Positions 60,116-64,000 of a DNA stretch of 64,000 nt are shown here, one piece after another (the stretch's first letter is position 1; the number at the start of each line of letters is the position of its first letter). The notes under the pieces were generated by a model, which ran no database searches, had not been told where the DNA came from, and saw only the letters and a list, made by a program, of their open reading frames with translations. This DNA comes from Siccirubricoccus sp. G192. Lineage in GTDB: Bacteria > Pseudomonadota > Alphaproteobacteria > Acetobacterales > Acetobacteraceae. The translations under genes and the position numbers were made by a program. Location of the stretch: the NCBI RefSeq assembly GCF_019084075.1, contig NZ_JAHREN010000001.1:4924501-4988500 (forward strand), read 5' to 3'.

Positions 60116-60994
60116 ATGTTCTTCAAGGGCTTCGCGCTGGAATACCATGAGGCGAACGGGCAGCGCATCCGGCTGCGCCAGGGTGGCGAGGGCCCGCCCC
60201 TGCTGCTGCTGCATGGCAATCCGCAGACCCATGCCATGTGGCACCGGCTCGCGCCCGCCCTGGCGCGGCGCTTCACCGTCATCGCGCCGGATCTCCGCGG
60301 CTACGGCTTCTCCAGCTCGCCGCCGCCGAGCCCCGACCACGCCGCCCATGCCAAGCGGGAGATGGCGCAGGACCTGGTGGCGCTGATGCGGGGGATCGGC
60401 TTCAACCGCTTCCGGGTGGTGAGCCATGACCGTGGCGCCCGGGTCGCGCACCGCCTGGCGATCGACCATCCGGAGCGGGTGGAGCGGCTCTGCACCATGG
60501 ACATCATCCCGACCATCGAGCATTTCGAGCGCACCGACATGGGTTTCGCCATGGGCTACTACCACTGGTTCTGGCTGGCCCAGCCGCATGACCGGCCGGA
60601 GCGGATGATCCTCCGGGATGTCGAGGACTGGTTCGACCTCCACACCTCGCGCGAACCGAAGGACCGCGGCTTCTTCCACCCGGAGGCGCGGGCCGACTAC
60701 CTGGCCGCGCTGCGCGAGCCCGGCACCGTGACCTCGATCTGCGAGGACTACCGCGCCGCCGCCACCATCGACCTGGTGCATGACCGTGAAAGCCGCGCCC
60801 GGGGCGAGAAGGTGCAGTGCCCGCTGCTGGCGCTCTGGGGCGCCAAGGGCAAGCTCGGCGAATGGTACGAGCCGCTGGCGATCTGGCGCCGATACGCAAC
60901 GGGCGAGGTCACGGGCGGCGCGGTCGCCTCAGGCCATTACCTGGCCGAGGAGGCGCCGGAGGAAGTGCTGTCCTGGCTCGACCGCTTCCTTTGA
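60116..60994 (+). CDS. Alpha/beta hydrolase, haloacetate/fluoroacetate dehalogenase-like
   Basis: A 292-aa enzyme whose nucleophile is Asp, not Ser: the elbow reads VSHDRGARVAH with Asp105. Arg106 and Arg109 match the pair that binds the carboxylate in fluoroacetate dehalogenases. His150-Trp151 in YYHWFW and a Tyr in EDYRAA match the halide-stabilising residues of that family, and the histidine in SGHYLAEEAP closes the triad. HGNPQTHAMW is the oxyanion loop. Homology supports C-halogen hydrolysis of 2-haloacids, but an epoxide-hydrolase-like substrate is possible. A Bug receptor follows 62 nt later. Confidence 0.87.
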   Translation: MFFKGFALEYHEANGQRIRLRQGGEGPPLLLLHGNPQTHAMWHRLAPALARRFTVIAPDLRGYGFSSSPPPSPDHAAHAKREMAQDLVALMRGIGFNRFRVVSHDRGARVAHRLAIDHPERVERLCTMDIIPTIEHFERTDMGFAMGYYHWFWLAQPHDRPERMILRDVEDWFDLHTSREPKDRGFFHPEARADYLAALREPGTVTSICEDYRAAATIDLVHDRESRARGEKVQCPLLALWGAKGKLGEWYEPLAIWRRYATGEVTGGAVASGHYLAEEAPEEVLSWLDRFL

Positions 60995-61056
60995 GCGCGC
61001 TTGCATGGCGGCCCCGGCGGCGATAGGGGCAAGGCAATGATTCCGGGAGGACACCG

Positions 61057-62031
61057 ATGCCGCACACCACCCGCCGCGCCCTGCTGGCCGGCGCCGCCCT
61101 CGCCGCGCCCGCACTCGCCCGCGCCCAGCCCGCCTGGCCGAACCGCCCCATCACCGTGGTGGTGCCGAACCCGCCCGGCGGCGGCAGCGATTTCGCCGCG
61201 CGGCTGTTCCAGGACTCGCTGACGCGCGCGCTCGGCGCCCAGGTGGTGATCGAGAACAAGCCCGGCGCCAATGGCAATATCGCCATCCAGTCGGTGGCCC
61301 GCGCCGCGCCGGATGGCCATACCCTGCTGCTGCAATACAACGGCTACCACGCCGGCAACCCGGCGATGATGCGCAACCTGCCCTGGGACCCGATCCGGGA
61401 TCTCGCGCCGGTCGGCATGGCCACCGTGGCGCCGCACGGCATCTTCGCCGCGCCCGGGCTGCCGGTGAACAGCCTGGCCGAGTTCATCGCGCTGGCGAAG
61501 ACCCGGCCGGGGCAGTTGAACTACGCCTCCTCGGGCAATGGCTCCATCCAGCATATCGCCGGCGTGCTGTTCAGCCGCGCCATCGGGGTGGAGATGGTGC
61601 ATGTGCCCTATCGCGGCGCCGCGCCGGCCTTGCAGGACGTGGCCGGCGACCGGGTGGAGATGTTCATCACCACGCCTTCCTCCGCCATCGGCCTGGTGCA
61701 GGGCGGCCGGGTAAAGGCGCTCGCCATCGCCAGCGCCGCCCGGATCAAGGCCCTGCCGGAGGTGCCGACCACCGCCGAGGCCGGCCTGCCGGGCTTCATC
61801 GTCGATGCCTGGTTCGCCTTCTTCGCCCCCGCCGGCACGCCGCCCGGGATCATCGGGCGCGTCAACGCGGCGTTGCGCGAGGCCACTACCCAGCCGGATG
61901 TGCAGCGCCGCGCCGAGGAGGGCGGGGTGATCCTGCGGCCGCTGACCGTGGCCGAGATGGACGCGGTGGCGCGGCGCGAGATCGAGGTGCTGGGCCGCAT
62001 CATCCGGGAGAACAACATCACCATGGAATAG
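61057..62031 (+). CDS. Bug-family tripartite tricarboxylate transporter receptor (paralogue 3)
   Basis: A 324-aa periplasmic receptor with a twin-arginine-like signal (MPHTTRRALLAGAALAAPAL). Core motifs: ITVVVPNPPGGGSDFAARLF, VIENKPGANGNIA, YASSGNGSIQHIAG, VPYRGAAPALQDV. It is only distantly similar to the two Bug paralogues at 6.8-9.9 kb. It lies downstream of the dehalogenase-like gene on the same strand, so it may capture the acid which that enzyme degrades. No TctAB genes are near. Confidence 0.92.
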   Translation: MPHTTRRALLAGAALAAPALARAQPAWPNRPITVVVPNPPGGGSDFAARLFQDSLTRALGAQVVIENKPGANGNIAIQSVARAAPDGHTLLLQYNGYHAGNPAMMRNLPWDPIRDLAPVGMATVAPHGIFAAPGLPVNSLAEFIALAKTRPGQLNYASSGNGSIQHIAGVLFSRAIGVEMVHVPYRGAAPALQDVAGDRVEMFITTPSSAIGLVQGGRVKALAIASAARIKALPEVPTTAEAGLPGFIVDAWFAFFAPAGTPPGIIGRVNAALREATTQPDVQRRAEEGGVILRPLTVAEMDAVARREIEVLGRIIRENNITME

Positions 62032-62042
62032 CGGCCCGGCCG

Positions 62043-62564
62043 TTATTCCAGCCCCAGCGCCTTGAGGTCCACCGTCCAGGGCAGGTCGGTATCCTCGGTG
62101 CGGATGCCCGCCTGCGTCACCAGGCAATGCGCCTGGCCGCGGTGATGCGTCTGGTGGTTGAAGAGATGCGCCACCAGCACCCAGGCGGGCTTCGTCATCT
62201 CCCGCCCCGTGGCGCCGCTGAACCAGGTGAAAGGGGCTGCCAGCCAAGCCTGGTCCAGCCCCGCCGCCCAGGCCTCGATCTCGGCATCGGCCTCGGCGCG
62301 GGCGGCGCGCAGGCTGTCCCAGTCCTCGATCAGGCGGGGGCTTTCCTTGATGCCGCCGGGGGGCTTCGGCCAGCCGGCGAAGCGGCTCATCCAGGTGCGG
62401 TCGGCCCAGAGCAGATGGCAGAGCGTGCCATGCAGGGAGTCGAAGAAGGCGCCGCGTCCGGCGCGCCGCTCCGCCTCCGGCACCGCCGCGGCGGCGGCAT
62501 AGAGCCGGCCGTTCATTTCGCTGTTGTAGGCCGCCATCAGGCGGCACCAATCGGCGGAGATCAT
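62043..62564 (-). CDS. DinB-family protein
   Basis: A 173-aa four-helix-bundle protein. The three metal-binding histidines of the DinB/YfiT fold are recognisable in GTLCHLLWADRTWMSR and AHLFNHQTHHRGQAH. Members include thiol transferases and maleylpyruvate isomerase relatives; here the substrate is unknown. It converges with the Bug receptor, 11 nt apart, and seems monocistronic. Confidence 0.88.
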   Translation of the reverse strand: MISADWCRLMAAYNSEMNGRLYAAAAAVPEAERRAGRGAFFDSLHGTLCHLLWADRTWMSRFAGWPKPPGGIKESPRLIEDWDSLRAARAEADAEIEAWAAGLDQAWLAAPFTWFSGATGREMTKPAWVLVAHLFNHQTHHRGQAHCLVTQAGIRTEDTDLPWTVDLKALGLE

Positions 62565-62682
62565 GCTGCCCTCGCGCTGGCGGCCGGTGCATCGGCCGCC
62601 AGCCTAGTGGGGAAACCCCGGCGGATGCCACAAGGGGCTGCGGAAGCGGCAACCATGGCCACGTGGTTCCTGTCCGGCCGCG

Positions 62683-62871
62683 CTGCACGACCACCCGGCG
62701 GGCCTCCTCTACCCATCCCGGTTCGACCCTTCCGAGCCTTGCGTCGCCCTGTTCGAGCGCAGCGCCCCGCATCTCGCCTTGGCCAGCGACAGCCTGCCCC
62801 TGGGCGGGACGCTGCCGGAGGTCGCTGCCGCGCTGGACCGCTACGGCAAGGCCCTGGATGCGGGCCAGGCA
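62683..62871 (+). pseudogene. C-terminal remnant of a RES-domain toxin gene
   Basis: This frame reads LHDHPAGLLYPSRFDPSEPC, then VALFERSAPHLALASDSLPL and EVAAALDRYGKALD, which is the characteristic end of RES-type (ParT/MbcT-like) NAD-degrading toxins. Nothing upstream encodes the N-terminal half; the DinB gene begins about 120 bp away in the opposite direction. No Xre/MbcA antitoxin is visible. It is therefore a decayed fragment, of a different RES subfamily from the gene at 11.1 kb. Confidence 0.65.
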
Positions 62872-62928
62872 AGCCCGCCCCGGGCTGCCAAGGGATGCGG
62901 CGCCGGGTGGCCCCGGCCTCGCCCCGTG

Positions 62929-63582
62929 TCAGGCCTCGCGGTCGCGCTCCGCCATCATCTCGCGGAAGGCGGGCCGGGCATGGCAGGTCTCCATCCAGGC
63001 CTTCACGCGCGGCGCCGCGTCGAAGAGTTCCGGCGCCGGCAGGGCGAAGCGGAACACTTCCGCCAGGTTGATGTCCGCCACGGTGAAGCGCCCGCCGACG
63101 GCGAAGCCCGTGCGGGCGAGCGCCGCGTCCAGCACGGCGAAGGGCGCGCGCAGCGCCTCGATGGCGGCCTGGGCCCTGGCCGGATCGCGTTCTCCCGGCG
63201 GCTTCGCGACGCGATGATAGAGCACCTCGATCGCCTGCGGCTCGGCCTCGGTCGCGGCCCAGAGCGACCACATGGTCATCAGCCCGTCCTCCGCGATATC
63301 GGCGGGGCCGAGCCTGCCGCCGTATTTCTTCGCCAGATACAGGTTGATCGCCAGCGACTCGTGCAGCACCAGGCCGTCGTCCTCGATCGACGGGATGTGG
63401 CCGCTGGGATTGACCGCGAGGAACCCGGCGGAGCGGGTATGCAGCGGCGCATCGGGCGCGGCGGGGTCGGGAAGCCGGTAGGCCTGGATGACCGGGACAT
63501 GCCGGAAGGGCAGGCCGATCTCCTTCGCCAGCCAGATGTTGCGCGAGGCGCGGGAGCGATAGACGCCGTAGATCGTCAGCAT
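62929..63582 (-). CDS. Glutathione S-transferase family protein
   Basis: A 217-aa protein with an N-terminal thioredoxin-like domain (LTIYGVYRSRASRNIWLAKE; glutathione-binding NPSGHIPSIEDDG and HESLAINLYLA) and an all-helical C-terminal domain containing FTVADINLAEVFRF. The start follows GGAGG at 10-nt spacing. It is likely cytoplasmic and involved in detoxification or in a specific catabolic step; subclass assignment is not possible by eye. Confidence 0.92.
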   Translation of the reverse strand: MLTIYGVYRSRASRNIWLAKEIGLPFRHVPVIQAYRLPDPAAPDAPLHTRSAGFLAVNPSGHIPSIEDDGLVLHESLAINLYLAKKYGGRLGPADIAEDGLMTMWSLWAATEAEPQAIEVLYHRVAKPPGERDPARAQAAIEALRAPFAVLDAALARTGFAVGGRFTVADINLAEVFRFALPAPELFDAAPRVKAWMETCHARPAFREMMAERDREA

Positions 63583-63773
63583 GGAATGCGCACCTCCGTG
63601 CAAGCAATGGCAGGCGCAGGCGGGGAGTGCCTCGGAGCCTGTCGGGCGCGCAGCATGCCGCAGCCGCAAAGCCGCGCAAGCTGATCCCTGGTGATCGGCT
63701 TCGCGCCGGCGCCTGAACGCGGGCGCATGCAGACCAGCCGGCGATCCGATCTGGCGGGGAAAGCCGGGCGGAG

Positions 63774-64000
63774 TCAGGATGATGCGGCAGGGCTCCCAAG
63801 GAAAGCGCTGCCCGGCGGCAGTTCGGCTTCGGCATGGCGGAGATGCCACAGCCGCTCATGGGCGGCGATCAGGGTGCCCATCTCATGCCGGCGGCGCCTG
63901 GGATCAGGCTCGTCAGGAATCACTCCCTCGCTGAGGCAAAGGAGACCGGCGGCCAGTTCCAGATGCCCGTCGTCACAGGCGCGGTGGACCGCGACGAGGA
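63774..64000 (-). CDS. Hypothetical protein, C-terminal part (runs off the window)
   Basis: An open minus-strand frame enters from the right edge and ends at TGA 63776-63774. It reads VHRACDDGHLELAAGLLCLS, then PDPRRRRHEMGTLIAAHERL and ends FLGSPAASS. Codon use is gene-like and no stop interrupts it. The start is outside the window, so family assignment is not possible. Confidence 0.55.
   Translation of the reverse strand, partial: LVAVHRACDDGHLELAAGLLCLSEGVIPDEPDPRRRRHEMGTLIAAHERLWHLRHAEAELPPGSAFLGSPAASS

Overview
The window is very GC-rich, gene-dense bacterial DNA. Several tripartite-tricarboxylate (Bug) receptors, a PEP-CTERM protein, a TreS-maltokinase/GlgE trehalose-glucan operon, FAD oxidases and HWE-type kinases point to an alphaproteobacterium. 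A Roseomonas-like member of the Acetobacteraceae is my best guess. This is inference; no rRNA marker is present.

Layout. 336-5470 (minus): an elongator tRNA-Met sits downstream of a sulfur-trafficking operon, iscR - two cysteine desulfurases - 2Fe-2S ferredoxin - tenA - mnmA. The start of mnmA is preceded by a 35-bp tandem repeat that re-creates the stop/start junction three times. 6036-16230: an alpha/beta hydrolase, two paralogous Bug receptors around an amino-acid-binding protein, an enolase-superfamily enzyme, a RES-domain protein, a YqaA-like membrane protein, an MFS permease, a small secreted protein, an Asp/Glu racemase-like protein and a DMT permease with a His-rich tail. 16538-21759: a basic small protein, an EnvZ/OmpR-type pair, an AlkA-like glycosylase and a GT21-like glycosyltransferase.

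21799-40802 (minus) is the centrepiece: eight tightly overlapping genes, glgE - treS/maltokinase - glgB - glgX - treZ - malQ - treY - otsA. Together they encode trehalose to maltose to maltose-1-phosphate to alpha-glucan, branching and debranching, return of glucan to trehalose, and a T6P synthase with no visible phosphatase partner. Divergent from it is a cupin-hemN unit with a short leader ORF. 42973-53143: a sulfotransferase, a BBE-type FAD oxidase, a large PAS histidine kinase with a frayed C-terminus, a 42-aa membrane protein, and an HWE kinase with a stand-alone receiver. 53456-64000: an orphan CoxL-like molybdenum hydroxylase, a small membrane protein, a PEP-CTERM protein, a catabolic block (metallo-lactonase, HIBADH-family dehydrogenase, CMD-family protein, haloacetate-dehalogenase-like hydrolase, Bug receptor), a DinB protein, a RES remnant, a GST and a partial gene running off the end.

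The most striking genome-wide signal is that at least eleven genes are frame-disrupted or have a displaced end. Most are explained by one extra C or G in a run that should be 5 or 6 long, two by a lost base in AATT, and one by an 8-bp tandem duplication. Because these include central genes of an intact operon, base-calling or assembly error is more likely than mass pseudogenisation. Two copies of a composite double-hairpin repeat (about 108 bp) lie at 49.7 and 60.0 kb.
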